This document shows positions 27,701 to 38,185 of a stretch of 64,000 nt of DNA, in pieces; position 1 is the first letter of the stretch, and every line of letters starts with the position of its first letter. Position numbers and translations under genes: made by a program. Below the pieces are notes generated by a model. The model was not told the origin of the DNA, did no database searches, and saw nothing but the letters and a program-made list of their open reading frames with translations. Location of the stretch: assembly GCF_032884065.1 (NCBI RefSeq), contig NW_027062694.1, positions 124,001-188,000 of the forward strand. The letters run 5' to 3'. This DNA comes from Artemia franciscana (lineage: Eukaryota; Arthropoda; Branchiopoda; Anostraca; Artemiidae).

Positions 27701-27908
27701 AAAAATAAATTTCCATTTTAGATCATTATATGGATTTAGTGGCGTGTGACAGCGGAAGATGTCAATTGGAGTCATAACTGTAGGTCTGGAATGAATGAAT
27801 GAAATTGATATTTTGCATCAAACTCATAATATGTGAGGTCATTTAAGGTTAAAACCTGAAAATGGATTTTTTTTTCTTTAGCTCTATCATAATTCCGTCC
27901 TGAAAGGG
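24740..27908 (+). mobile_element. piggyBac-family DNA transposon, inactive copy with intact ends
   Basis: Flanked on both sides by TTAA (24736-24739 and 27909-27912), the target duplicated by piggyBac. The left end reads CCCTTTCACGGCG and the right end, in reverse complement, CCCTTTCAGGACGG, giving imperfect terminal inverted repeats of about 13 bp. A subterminal block, GGCGTGTGATTACAATTGG (24749-24767), recurs in direct orientation at 27741-27770 with a short insertion. The left block contains a palindrome, GTGATT...AATCAC, at 24754-24773. The body encodes a broken transposase. A related, unoccupied copy of the insertion site is at 28330-28400, where the TTAA reads TTGA. The ends look usable in trans, but this copy cannot make its own enzyme. 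Confidence 0.93.
25788..27666 (+). pseudogene. piggyBac transposase, disabled by one stop and two frameshifts
   Basis: I take Met at 25788 (MSKREERLF) as start; the upstream frame to 25761 includes TTTTTTATTTTTAG, a likely 3' splice site. An acidic N-terminal region (EDEEDLDHEEDDNDPDW) is followed by the DDE-type core: FFDNYYTS and SIDEQMAPFKG carry the first two catalytic Asp residues. The frame stops at TAG 26901-26903. Reading continues in the same frame to an A-run at 26987-26993, where one base is missing, and resumes upstream of 27041 with VVTKWFDNKSV. GGVDLSDM, around 27198-27221, has the third catalytic Asp. A second frameshift near 27465 leads to a Cys-rich C-terminal domain (CRLCSAYARIQCFNCHVSLC) ending at TAA 27664-27666. 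All domains survive, so inactivation is recent to moderate in age. Confidence 0.9.
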
Positions 27909-27914
27909 TTAAAT

Positions 27915-28050
27915 TACTCTGTCACATGGCTGCTGAATCTGTTGTAAATGGCTATTGAATCTCTTTTTAAATGAGTCAACAGAGAAACTTTTAGGGACCC
28001 TCTCACCCCCAAGGGCAATCATTCAAAATTGAGGTACAATTCTGAAAAAA
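27915..28050. repeat. direct repeat of 28370-28510, flanking the piggyBac insertion
   Basis: CTCTGTCACATGGCTGCTGA with CTTTTTAAATGAGTCAACAG and GGGACCCTCTCACC occur here and again at 28370-28510, with a third partial copy inverted near 34200. The upstream halves also match (GGTACTTTTTAGTATCTTAT at 24702 and 28331), so the piggyBac entered one of two related copies. Confidence 0.8.
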
Positions 28051-28649
28051 AAAATCCATTCTTAACATACATAGAAGTAGCAGTACATATAAGAAGCAAG
28101 GCTAGTGTCTTATGTATACCTTTATGAAGCTAGTCAACAATAGTGTATAAGCCAGTTGAGTTTGGTTCTAGTGATTGCTTATTGTTTGACTCAAAGAAAT
28201 ATGGTCTTTCAAAGGACAAAAGAAAGAAGATTTTTATCCTGCTATGCTTGTGCTTGTACCATAATTGGGTGTTGCTTTATTTTGAAGGTAGCCTTGATCA
28301 TTCAATCTCATTAATACAAGTATTGTTGGGTACTTTTTAGTATCTTATATTTTGGAAGTCTTTTGAACTACTCCATCACATGGCTGCTGAATCTGTCGTA
28401 AATGGCTGTTGAATGTCTTTTTAAAGGAGTCAACAAAGAAACCTTTAGGGACCCTCTCACCTCCTAAGACAATCATTCCAAGTTGAGGTACAATCTTGAA
28501 AAAAATTCCATTTTTCGAGAGCTCTGATCTTAGTGAGCCTTACCTAAGATAATTAGACTGAGCTGTGTACCTTTATGTCTACTTTGTTAGTTGAACAATA
28601 GAGGCATAATGCAGAAAAACTCCATAGAAGGCAGTAAATTTATGTATTT

Positions 28650-30187
28650 ACGGAAACACTAACAGATTTGAGAGTGATGGGAGACACTCAGTTACAGAAC
28701 TACTTGTGAATGGCAATATAGTTTATATCCCAAAAGATGTAGCAGCTGAATTGAGTAGTCAATTTAAGTCAGTGTTAATGCCTCCAGACAATGCCTCCTT
28801 ATCAGAATATTCTATTGAGGAACCTATGCAAAAGATAACTGTGGTTGCCTCTGATGTGGAGAGTCATCTGAAGCTGCCTAATCTTAACAAGTCAGTTGGC
28901 CCTGATGAAGTTCACCCACAAGTATTGAAAGAAGCTCATGTGGAAATAGCCCTTCCCCTTACAAACATGTTCAGAAATCTCTTGATACTAAACAAATTCC
29001 TCAAGACTGGCAGAATGCTAACGTTAAACCTGTATACAAAAGGGGTAGCCATAACGACGTTTCCAATTTTTGACCCATTGGTCTTACATCTGTAGCTGTA
29101 AATCTTAGAAGGAATTGTGAATACTCACATTGTTGAACACCTGACCACCAATGAGCTGCTCAGTGATAGTCAGCATGGCTATCACATGGACACTTGGTTG
29201 AGACTAATTTGATTGATGCATATGATTATGTTACTGAACATCTAGATCAAGCAATCCCTGTCAACTTAGTTCAATTGGATTTTGCAAAAGCCTTCAATAA
29301 AGTAGGTCACCATTGACTAAGGACCAAGTTATTTGCAATTAGAATATATAAATGAAATTGTAGAGTGGGTGCTTCAGTTTCTTTCCAGGAAAAAGCAAAG
29401 GGTGAAAATTTTTGGAAAAAATGGACACGTATTCTTTTCAGAAGAAGTGGAGTGCCCCAGGGAAACATCTTGGGACCAACTTTATTCAATATTTATATTA
29501 ATGATGCACCAACCAAAGTCAAAAATAACATAAATAACATAAGACCTGCTGATACACCTGATAAGAGAGCCTCTATGCAGAGTGACCTAAGGGCACTTTC
29601 CCAGTGGGCAACTTCATGGAGGCTTGAATTCAATGTAAATAAATGTTGAACAATCCACTTTAGAAAGAAAAAGGAGAAATGCCCATATCATATGTCAGGG
29701 AGGGATGAAGCAGTTCAGAGACAGGCTACAAAATTAATTGAGGGATGCAAATACTTGAACTCCTCGTCCTGTCTAAAGAAACTGGAACTTCCCATTCTTG
29801 TCTACAGACATAAAAGGGGTGATATTGTTATGATGCATAAGCTCCTGAATTCTAACTCTCCAATAGATAAGCCATTTCAGCTTGACTGGTGTGCCAGAAC
29901 TAGGGGGAATAGTTGGAAACTATGTCAGAAGAGAGCTGCCACTAGACTATGCAGTAACTTCTTCACTAACAGAATAGTGAGTTTGTGGAATTCGCTCGCC
30001 AAAGAAGTGGTCACTACCTCCAATACTGCTGCCTTTAAAAGAGCCATTAACAGAGAATGGTCATCAAAGCTGTGGTGAACTGAGTAGGATGCTATTGAGA
30101 TGTCCAACCATCCTCATTACTAACCAGCAATTCTATAGGATTTAATCCTTATTTTGCTGGACAATGTGATTTAAGGTAATTAAAGGT
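28650..30187 (+). mobile_element. CR1-like LINE, 5'-truncated and decayed
   Basis: Encodes the second part of a CR1/L2-group reverse transcriptase broken into frames. KLPNLNKSVGPDEVHPQVLK lies within 28871-28930. HLTTNELLSDSQHGYH and LVQLDFAKAFNKV follow after frameshifts, then RSGVPQGNILGPTLFNIYIN (29440-29510), then a deletion that removes the YADD region. The C-terminal block (QRQATKLIEGCKYL, YRHKRGDIVMMHKLLN, FFTNRIVSLWNSLAKEVV) runs to a TGA at 30076-30078. The 3' end is a tandem (TTAAGGTAA)n-like tail at 30160-30187, shared with the other CR1-like copies in this window. It sits in the left arm of the large inverted repeat; the right arm lacks it, so it inserted after the arms formed or was deleted from one of them. 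Confidence 0.85.
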
Positions 30188-31368
30188 AATGAGTAATGAT
30201 TGAACCTGCTCTATTTTGGATCTTCTGAAGGGGTGCCAACAATGTTATTGGAGCACCAGTATACAGCGGGTCTCTACATTTGGTAATAAATTTGAGGCAA
30301 GGGGTCTAGGGCTAATTGAGGTGGATTGTAGAAGACTTCTCCAGCAAAGTGATCCCTAGCTTTCTCATACATGACATTCTATCCAATCATTATGTTTTGA
30401 GGTGACCATGTGTACTGCAGTTTTGTTGGAAAAGTGATAAAGAGGGCTGACAAAATTTTCTTCCATGCCATTTCTGTAGAGAAGGAAAAGAACAGGTCCA
30501 AGGATAAAAGCCTTAGAAACTACTTAGATATTACTATAGACAACTAACATAAAAAAAACAAGCCTTCTATATAGATATTATAAGAAAATCTAAGAAATAA
30601 TTGAAAAATTAGCAATTTTTGGGAGATACACAGTCATAAACCCCATATGGCCACTTCCTTTGATGTCTTACAAGCAAGAATGTTGGCAAGAATACAGTAA
30701 TTTTTGCTTCTTTACTCCATAAAGCACAGTTATTTTTGTCTGTGTATTCTGGTATATTGCTTATTTTTATAATGTTTCTAGTCTAAAGAGTTTATTAGTT
30801 AATTGTGGTACCAATCAATACTTTGGGGTTTATGTCCTTTCTGTATTGTTGCTTATATTTTGTTTACTGTTAAATTGTAACAAGACAAGCCTGTGGCTCA
30901 AAGAAATAAATAAAGGATCTGCTATTTTAAAATTTTGTTATTTGAACTCTTGACAGGTAAGCACTGACTTTTTGGGGCCAAATATAGCCTTAGACTATAC
31001 ACAAAACTTTGCTGATTTGAATATTTAGCAGGTTTTTTATGGAATCTTTCTCATCAATATTTAGTTCATTATACCAATTTGAACAAACAGCCATTTTTGT
31101 CATATAGTCAAGGGGTAGCCTATATCCCAAGCAAACCTCTTAAAGTTGTTTTAACCCAGAAATTTTGGATTTACTTGTAAAATTTAGGTCTACCCTGGAA
31201 TTTCATACAAAGCCTAAAATTATATCTGACCCTAGTATGGGATGCAACTGTCACACTATCAACCATTACACTGGGAAGCAGTGTTGAATAGAGAAACATA
31301 ATGTACCATGCTATTCTTTGAGTAATAGTCCACTAATACCCCTAGAACTACATCCATCAACAAAGGGG

Positions 31369-32814
31369 GAGGGAATATGACAGCAGTTCAATGTGCCAAA
31401 TGAATCCAATGGTACATATTTTCTATCTGATCTGTGCCTTACAGCACAATCCCAACTCCCTAATTGGTCAGTCCTCTGTGCACCTTCATTAACCTACTGA
31501 ACAAACCTTATACACTATAAAGCTAGCAGGCTTAGCCTAAAAGTATCATTTTTTTCTGTCTAGGCCATATTATTTAACTAGGGTAGCCTATAGCCTAGTG
31601 TTTACAAAGGCTTCTTAATCAATAGTGAATATTGAATAGAATTTTCATAATGAGAAACAAAGAAAAACATGGTTATAAAAAACGTTATCCAACAAAGATA
31701 GGCTAGATCTGGCACTAGCCCAATGAAACAATTTATAACCTATGACTCAGTTAGTAAGCTGATCATATACAGTCTACTAGCCATTACAAATAGACACTAC
31801 CAGTTCTTTTTCATTCAAATATCAATACGAGTTTTTTGATTTAAGAAAGGAAATGCTACAGCTTATTAGAGGAAAAAAAACCCTTTTGAGTCAGAATTCA
31901 ACGTTTAATACGTTGTTACAGCGTTTAAATTAGATGGCACTGAAAAATGAGCGTTGACATACTGAAAATATTTCTGCTTAATAAATTTAGCTAAAACCTT
32001 GAATGAACCAAATTACGAACAGCTTTCGCAAGACAAAATTTGCCAGAAATTTGAAACTGAAGAAGATTAAATCTTAATTAGTGCGTTTTGGGGTAAAACA
32101 AATTTTAATAGGAAAACTTAAGAATGCTTCTTCTAAGCAGTTCTTGTAGTTTGACTCACAGACAACAATAAAATGGCATTTCAAGGCTCAATGAAGCGTA
32201 AAACAAGCGGAAATTGAGTTATAAAAATGTCAAACTTAGAGCAACATAAAACACAATAAATTAATCAAAGAAACCTAGAATGGTTAGAAACTGAAATGAA
32301 TAATCAAGTCATACAGTTAATGAAAGGATGATACTTAAACGAACAGAAAGTAGAATTGAATAAAAGTCAGACTTAATTTACAAATTGGGAAGGCTCAAAA
32401 TGTATTTTCAAAGTTTACGTTGGGACAATTTTGATGTTCTTTTCAATTTGCTTCAATGAAAACACTAAAAAAGAGCATTTTCAATGGAAATAAAAAAAAA
32501 AAGTTTCCTTTTTCAAAATATAAAGAAATCCTCTCTAGATAGGTCTCCCTGCCATATTGGAACATAATTACCCACAATAAGAATTGAATTAACACCATCT
32601 CACACCCCTTAAAAGCGTCATTCGTGCCTTCTTGAAATCAAAATACACTTTAAACAAGTTTTTTCTTCATTACAAAGAAAAACGGCCCGAACTTCCGGGA
32701 ATTATTATTTTGTATGTCATAATATTTTAAACAATCAATATAGTTTCATTGGATTGATATGAAACAAATTCTCATCTTTATTTTCCTTCTTTTAATGCCT
32801 TAGGCTTTAAATCC
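31369..32814. other. spacer of the large inverted repeat
   Basis: AT-rich and unique in this window apart from a patch at 32140-32400 that resembles, in reverse complement, the TTCTGTTCGTTTTAG-type repeats at 34.9 and 36.1 kb. No coding. Confidence 0.5.
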
Positions 32815-34666
32815 TCCTTTGTTGATGGATATAGTCCTAGGGGTACTAGTCGATTATTGCTCAAAGAGTAGTATGGTACCAGATGTTTCTCTATTAAACA
32901 CTACTTCCCAATATAATGGTTGATAGTGTGACAATTACATCCCATACTAGGGTCAGATATAATTTTAGGCTTAGTATGAAACTTTCGGGTAGACTTAAAT
33001 TTTACTAGTAAATCCAAAATTTCTGGGTTAAAACGACTTTAAGATGTTTACTTGGGATATAGGCTACCCCTTGACTGTATGACAAAAATGGCTGTTTTTT
33101 CAAATTAGTATAATGAACTAAATATTGATGAGAAAAAGCACATAAAAAACCTGCTAAACACCAAAATCAGCAAAGTTTTGCATATAGTCTAGGGCTATAT
33201 TTGGCCTCAAAAAGCCAGTGCTGACCTGTCATGAGTTCAAACAACAAAATTTTAAAAAAACAGATTTTTATTTATTTCTTTTAGCCACAGGCTTGTCTTG
33301 TTACAAATTAACAATAAAAAGATAAAAAGCGACAATACACAAGGACTGAACCCCAAAGTATTGATTGGTACCACCATTAACTAATAGACTCCTTAGACTG
33401 GACATATTACAAAAAATAAGCAAAAACACCAGAATACAAAGAGACAAAAATAATTGTGTTTTATGGTGTAAAGAAGCAAAAATAAATGTATTCTTGCCAA
33501 AATTCTTGCTTGCAATACATTAGAGGAAGTGGCCATGTGGACTTCATGACTGTGTATCTCCCAGAAATTGCAAGTTTTTCCATTACATCTTAGATTTTTT
33601 TACAATTTCTATATAGAACGCTTGTTTTTTTTATGGTAGTTGTCTATAGTAGTCTCTAAGGCTTGTATCTTTGGACCTATGCTTTCCTTTCTACACAAAT
33701 GGAATGGAAGAAAATTTTGTCTACCCTCTTGTCACTTTGCCAACAAAACTGCAATACAAAAGGTCACCTAAAAACATAATGATTGGGTGGGATATCCTGC
33801 ATGAGAAAGCTAGGGATCACTTTGCAGCAGAAATCTTCTACAACCTACCTCAATTAACCATAGACCCCTTGCCTGAAATCTATCACCAAATGTAGAGACC
33901 TGCTGTTTACTGGTGCTCCAATAACATTATTGGCACCACTTCAAAAGATCCAGAATAGGGCAGGTCAAATCATTACCCCTGACTCTCCAGTATGTTTATG
34001 CAAGGTTTGATGCAATGTTAACGTTATGCAACTATGTAAATCCGCTGCCTTCTATGGAGTTTTCCTGTATTATGCCTCTATTGTCCAACTAACAAAGTAG
34101 ACACAAAGGTACATAGCTCAGTCTAATTATCTCAAGGATAACACGCTAAGACCACAGCTCTTAAAGAATAAAGATTTTTTCAAAATTGAACCTCAACAGA
34201 TTCAGCAGCCATGTGATGGAGTAATTATGAAAGACTTGCGGCATATAAGATACTAAAAAGCACCTTACAATACTTGCATTAATGAGATTTAATGACCAAG
34301 GCTACATTCAAAATAAAGCAATATATAAGCAACACCCAATTATGGTATAAGCACAAGAATAGCAGGATATAAAATCTTCTTTCTTTTGTCCTTTGAAAGA
34401 CCCATATTTCTTTGAGTCAAACAATAAGCAATCACTAGAACCAAACTCAACTGGCTTATACACTATTGTTGACTAGCTTCATAAAGGTATATATAAGACA
34501 CTAGCCTTGCTTCTTATATGTACTGCTACTTCTATGTATGTTCTTATATATTAACCATCTTTATCAAGGCATACATATGAAGGAAATTTGCTTGTTGTAT
34601 GTGCTACTACCCACTAACCATTTTCAATAGCATGCCAGGTCTTCCTCTTACGCCAATTCTACCTAG

Positions 34667-35598
34667 AGATTGATCTTTTAAAGTGGCCTGAAAGCTCTTC
34701 AATATAAGAATTCAAACTTAGAACGAACTAAAATCAATACAAATAAATAAACGGGACCACCTTAAAAAAAAACAGAAATTATTACAAATAAGAGTTGGGC
34801 AACTGGTCCTCAAATCCCCTTAACGCTAGATTTTATGTGGTAATTCCCTTTCGTTTCACATTCAACTTGATTATTAATTATAATTTCTATTCATTTTAGC
34901 ATTCAGTTATCCATTCATAGTAACTTCTGATTGTTAACAGTTTGACTTTCTGAATTTATATCTACTCCTTTTAAGCTTCAGATTGCTCTACTTGTCTTAG
35001 AAACTGTTTGAAAATGTACTTTTTTATAGTTCTTTTTTAAAGAATCTTACCTTTTTTGTTTCGTCGTGACTCCTATCGTGTTTGAACAAATACAGGTCCA
35101 GGTCATCTATAGAAAAATCTCTTTGCGTAATATTTAAACAAAATTAACTTTTAAAGATTGATCTTTTAAAGTGGTCTGAAAGCTCTTCAATATAAGGATT
35201 CAAACTTAGAACGAACTAAAATCAATACAAAGGAATAAACGGGACCACCTTAAAAAAACAGAAATTATTACAAATAAGAGTTGGGCAACCGGTCCTCAAA
35301 TCCCCTTAACGCTAGATTTTATGCGGTAATTCCCCTTCGTTTCAAATTCAACTTGATTATTAATTATAATTTCTATTCATTTTAGCATTCAGTTATCCAT
35401 TCATAGTAATTTCTGATCGTTAACAGATTGCTCTACTTGTCTTAGAAACTGTTTGAAAATGTACTTTTTTATAGTTCTTTTTTTAAAGAATCTTACCTTT
35501 TTTGTTTCGTCGTGACTCCTATCGTGTTTGAACAAATACAGGTCCAGGTCATCTATAGAAAAATCTCTTTGCGTAATATTTAAACAAAATTAACTTTC
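34667..35598. repeat. tandem duplication, two units
   Basis: Unit 1 is 34667-35154 (488 bp) and unit 2 is 35155-35598 (444 bp). Both begin AGATTGATCTTTTAAAGTGG and run to AATATTTAAACAAAATTAAC. Unit 2 lacks about 45 bp around GACTTTCTGAATTTATATCT of unit 1. They are otherwise nearly identical, so the duplication is recent compared with its surroundings. Confidence 0.9.
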
Positions 35599-36203
35599 TA
35601 TCTTTTTATGTAATATTAACTTAATTGACATAAAATTAGTTTTCAAAGAAAAGTAAAGAATCATATGAAGCCAAAAATGAGCTAAATAATTTACTAAATC
35701 AACTTAAAACGAACAGAACTGACTACAAATTGATAAACAAAACTCAAAATGATTCAAAAATAAAAAAAAAACCTCAAACATAAATGAAAGATACTCCTGG
35801 GAAAAACAGATCGATCCTAAAACAGAGACAAATTACAATGAAAAATCAAGTCAAACTAAATATAAACAGAAACTACAACAGACACAACCCTAAACCCTCA
35901 ATAGGCCAGACAGTCGTTTGCGCTTTATTGAAAACAGTCTTTAGTGGGTTTTTGGGGGCGGTGCTCTGACTCTTATTTTGTGGTAATTCATGTTCGGTTT
36001 AAGTTTAACTCGGTTATTCAATCAGATTCTGTTCGTTTTAGGATTCATCTACTCATCCCCAGCAGTATCTATTATCCTTATGTTTAATGTGATTGTTCAT
36101 TCTAATTTCTGTTCGTTTTGGGTTTCATTTTATTTTTTCACATTAATTGCTGTTTCATTTTTAGATTTGACTTCTTATATGACTAATTTTGCGCTTTAGA
36201 ATC

Positions 36204-36303
36204 CTTCCAGTTCCAAAATTGTAGGGAGGTATACGGACTAACAACAAGTCCTTTTACCTCTTTGACTTCTTCAGAAAAACTAGCCACTGGAAGCACTATT
36301 CTT
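36204..36303 (-). pseudogene. damaged duplicate of the 45236-45366 exon
   Basis: About 100 bases nearly identical to 45240-45355 and in the same orientation. The peptide runs IVLPVASFSEEVKEVKGLVV, then SPYTSLQF. One of the three Glu codons of the EEE run is missing, and loss of one T in the run after the Gln codon shifts the frame into WNWK. The acceptor and first bases of the parent exon are absent, and no donor follows, so it cannot be spliced in the same way. No LINE or other mobile sequence is attached, so I read it as a small segmental duplication. A dispersed repeat containing both copies is the alternative. Confidence 0.5.
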
Positions 36304-38078
36304 TATGGCACTTTATTTTTCTTTGAATTGACATATTTTTTCAATATTGACATAGAATTGACATTTTTATTTTTTTTTCAATTGACATAGTTTTCTAATT
36401 GATTAGTTATAGGAATGTTCATAAACTATATTAAATTTATCTGCTAACAAATTAAAATTTCAAATTGTAACTAGAATTGTGGACAAAATTTAAATATTCT
36501 GTCAAAACGTTCGATGAGCTGCAGATTTGTGCAATATTTCTTTATTTTTTTTTTTTTTTTTTTTTTTAGTATTTTTATTATCAAGTTTTGGGTGACTGGG
36601 CCAGGGGATGTTTAATTGGCACGGATTAAAAATCTGTATAAGCTTGGGTGTTCTATAAGGCTGAAAACATCCTGTAGACAGACCTGAACATAACCTGTCT
36701 AAACCCCCCATTCCAATAAAAGAATCTTTTCACGCATGTTCTATTTTTTTTAACTGATTGTTTGCTTAAATAAGTGCATGCCAGAGATGTTTATGAGAAA
36801 GAGTTATGTTTTATTGCCTTAAAAGTGAAGAAATAAGGCTTACGTACCAATGCAACCAGATAAGTTCCATTACTTTTTATCTTGATAGTCGATGTGAGAT
36901 TCACTTTCCCCAACAATAATCCTTCTAAGTTTCAAGACAATCATAAAGAACTTTTTTTTGGCCACCTTCTGAGCCCAATTATGGGAGGGGGCTGTGCCCC
37001 CAACAAAAATATTTCTTGTACATTATGATCAGCTTGGTCCTCCGACTTACAGTTTAAATTTCTATCTGTTCATAAAAAAAGTTTGTTTGGCTTTTTTAAG
37101 CCAAGTTCCCAGATTAGCCAATGGTTCTTGAATTCTATTTTGTTTGTGAATAAGAATCCCCTAGGTTCAATGAATCATGGTTACAAGTTTCAAGCCAATC
37201 GTAACGGTAAGAGTTTTTGATGTATTTTTAGGGGGCCTGTGCACCTCATATGATTTTTTTGTTTTTTACATTAGGCTCCAGTTGGCGCAGGAAATTATGA
37301 ATGGAAGTTTCAAGCCGATTAGAAAAAAAAGTTTTCTACCAAGGCTAGGCAGATACTTATAACCCAATCAAAGGTCTTGTGATGGCATTGTTACTTCATC
37401 TTCAAAGGTCAATCTATCCACCGAGTTAATAAAACTTCTCTTTTGGAAATTAATTGTCCTCATATATTCCTTGGAGCACACATCTCGAGTGGATCCAATT
37501 CTGCTATGTTAGAAAGCTGGGTGTGATTCTTCATTCAAATAGCCTGTTAACATCTAGCTCGATTATCCCTCTGTACATGGGCTTATTGTAAAATATAGGT
37601 GCTTACTTTTTGCAGGTACTTCTAAGGCCCTAATAGCACCACCCCAGACAATCCAAAATTTGGCCTCAAGGGCAAGTTATAGCATATATTATGTACCTTT
37701 ACAACCTCTAAAGTAGGGATTTGATGCGGCATCAATGACTGTTTTCACAGCCATTGAATGGAATGATCTCCCTGGTAATCTATTGGATTATTCTTTTAAA
37801 AGGATGTTTGACAAATATAATTATAGTGTGAAAAGCCTAGGTAAATGGTTAACCAGTGGCATGCCAGGCCCTTAGTTTTTAGTGATCTGGCATCACAAAA
37901 ATTGTTACAAAAAAAGAAGTAAATTTTCGCATTTAAAAACCCGTTTTTGAAACCACTTGGAGATATGCCTTCTTTGTTGGGGGATAGAATGATATATTAA
38001 ACAAAGCATAAGAGATGGAAATAATAAAAAAAAACAGAACAGGTAAAGCCAAAGTTTTAAGCATGGAACAGTACTCAC
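36304..38078. other. intron sequence, nothing recognised
   Basis: Contains a long T run (36541-36568) and low-complexity sequence. Left of the short cnc exon, its right end is that exon's donor and early intron. Confidence 0.5.
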
Positions 38079-38185
38079 AAACTCTATGCCACCAAATGCT
38101 TCGACAGGTTTATGCCAAGGGTCAGGAGAAAGACTTTCCATTTTAGGCAAATCAACTTCCATCACTTAATATCCCTTTTATGACC
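38079..38185 (-). CDS. cnc: candidate alternative first coding exon of cnc (soluble, NRF2-like N-terminus)
   Basis: ATG 38162-38160 opens 28 codons (MEVDLPKMESLSPDPW, then HKPVEAFGGIEF) ending in phase 0 at a consensus donor GTGAGT (38078-38073). A good acceptor, TTTTGTCTTCTAG (AG at 38187-38186), lies 23 bases upstream of the ATG, so the exon has a short 5' UTR part and must follow a non-coding exon further right. An in-frame TAA two codons before the ATG fixes the start. Strand, position and phase allow splicing straight to the DLG exon at 13099, giving a short N-terminus before DADLIEILW. NRF2 is organised this way: about 15 residues, then the DLG helix. The peptide itself shares only a faint M-(E/D)-x-(D/E)-L-P pattern with NRF2. 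It could belong to another gene. RNA evidence is needed to settle the link. Confidence 0.5.

Larger units (their letters stand above)
28063..34542. repeat. large imperfect inverted repeat
   Basis: The left arm 28063-31368 pairs with the right arm 32815-34542 in reverse complement. Landmarks: CATAGAAGTAGCAGTACATA at 28070 against its complement ending about 34540; GAGGCATAATGCAGAAAAAC at 28610 against 34060-34080; GGTGCCAACAATGTTATTGG at 30233 against 33915-33940; and ATACCCCTAGAACTACATCC at 31336 against about 32845. The right arm is shorter because it lacks the CR1-like LINE of the left arm (28650-30187). The spacer 31369-32814 is not shared. The arms look 80-90 percent similar by eye, so the duplication is old. 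Confidence 0.85.

Noticed and set aside
33671..33895. 74-codon frame in the right arm of the inverted repeat
   Set aside because: A faint GPVLFL-like resemblance to RT is visible on comparing both arms, but there is no catalytic box and the arms disagree in frame; too weak to call.
34667..35598. CRISPR-like or satellite array
   Set aside because: Only two long units; this is a eukaryotic tandem duplication, and no short-repeat/spacer pattern exists anywhere in the window.
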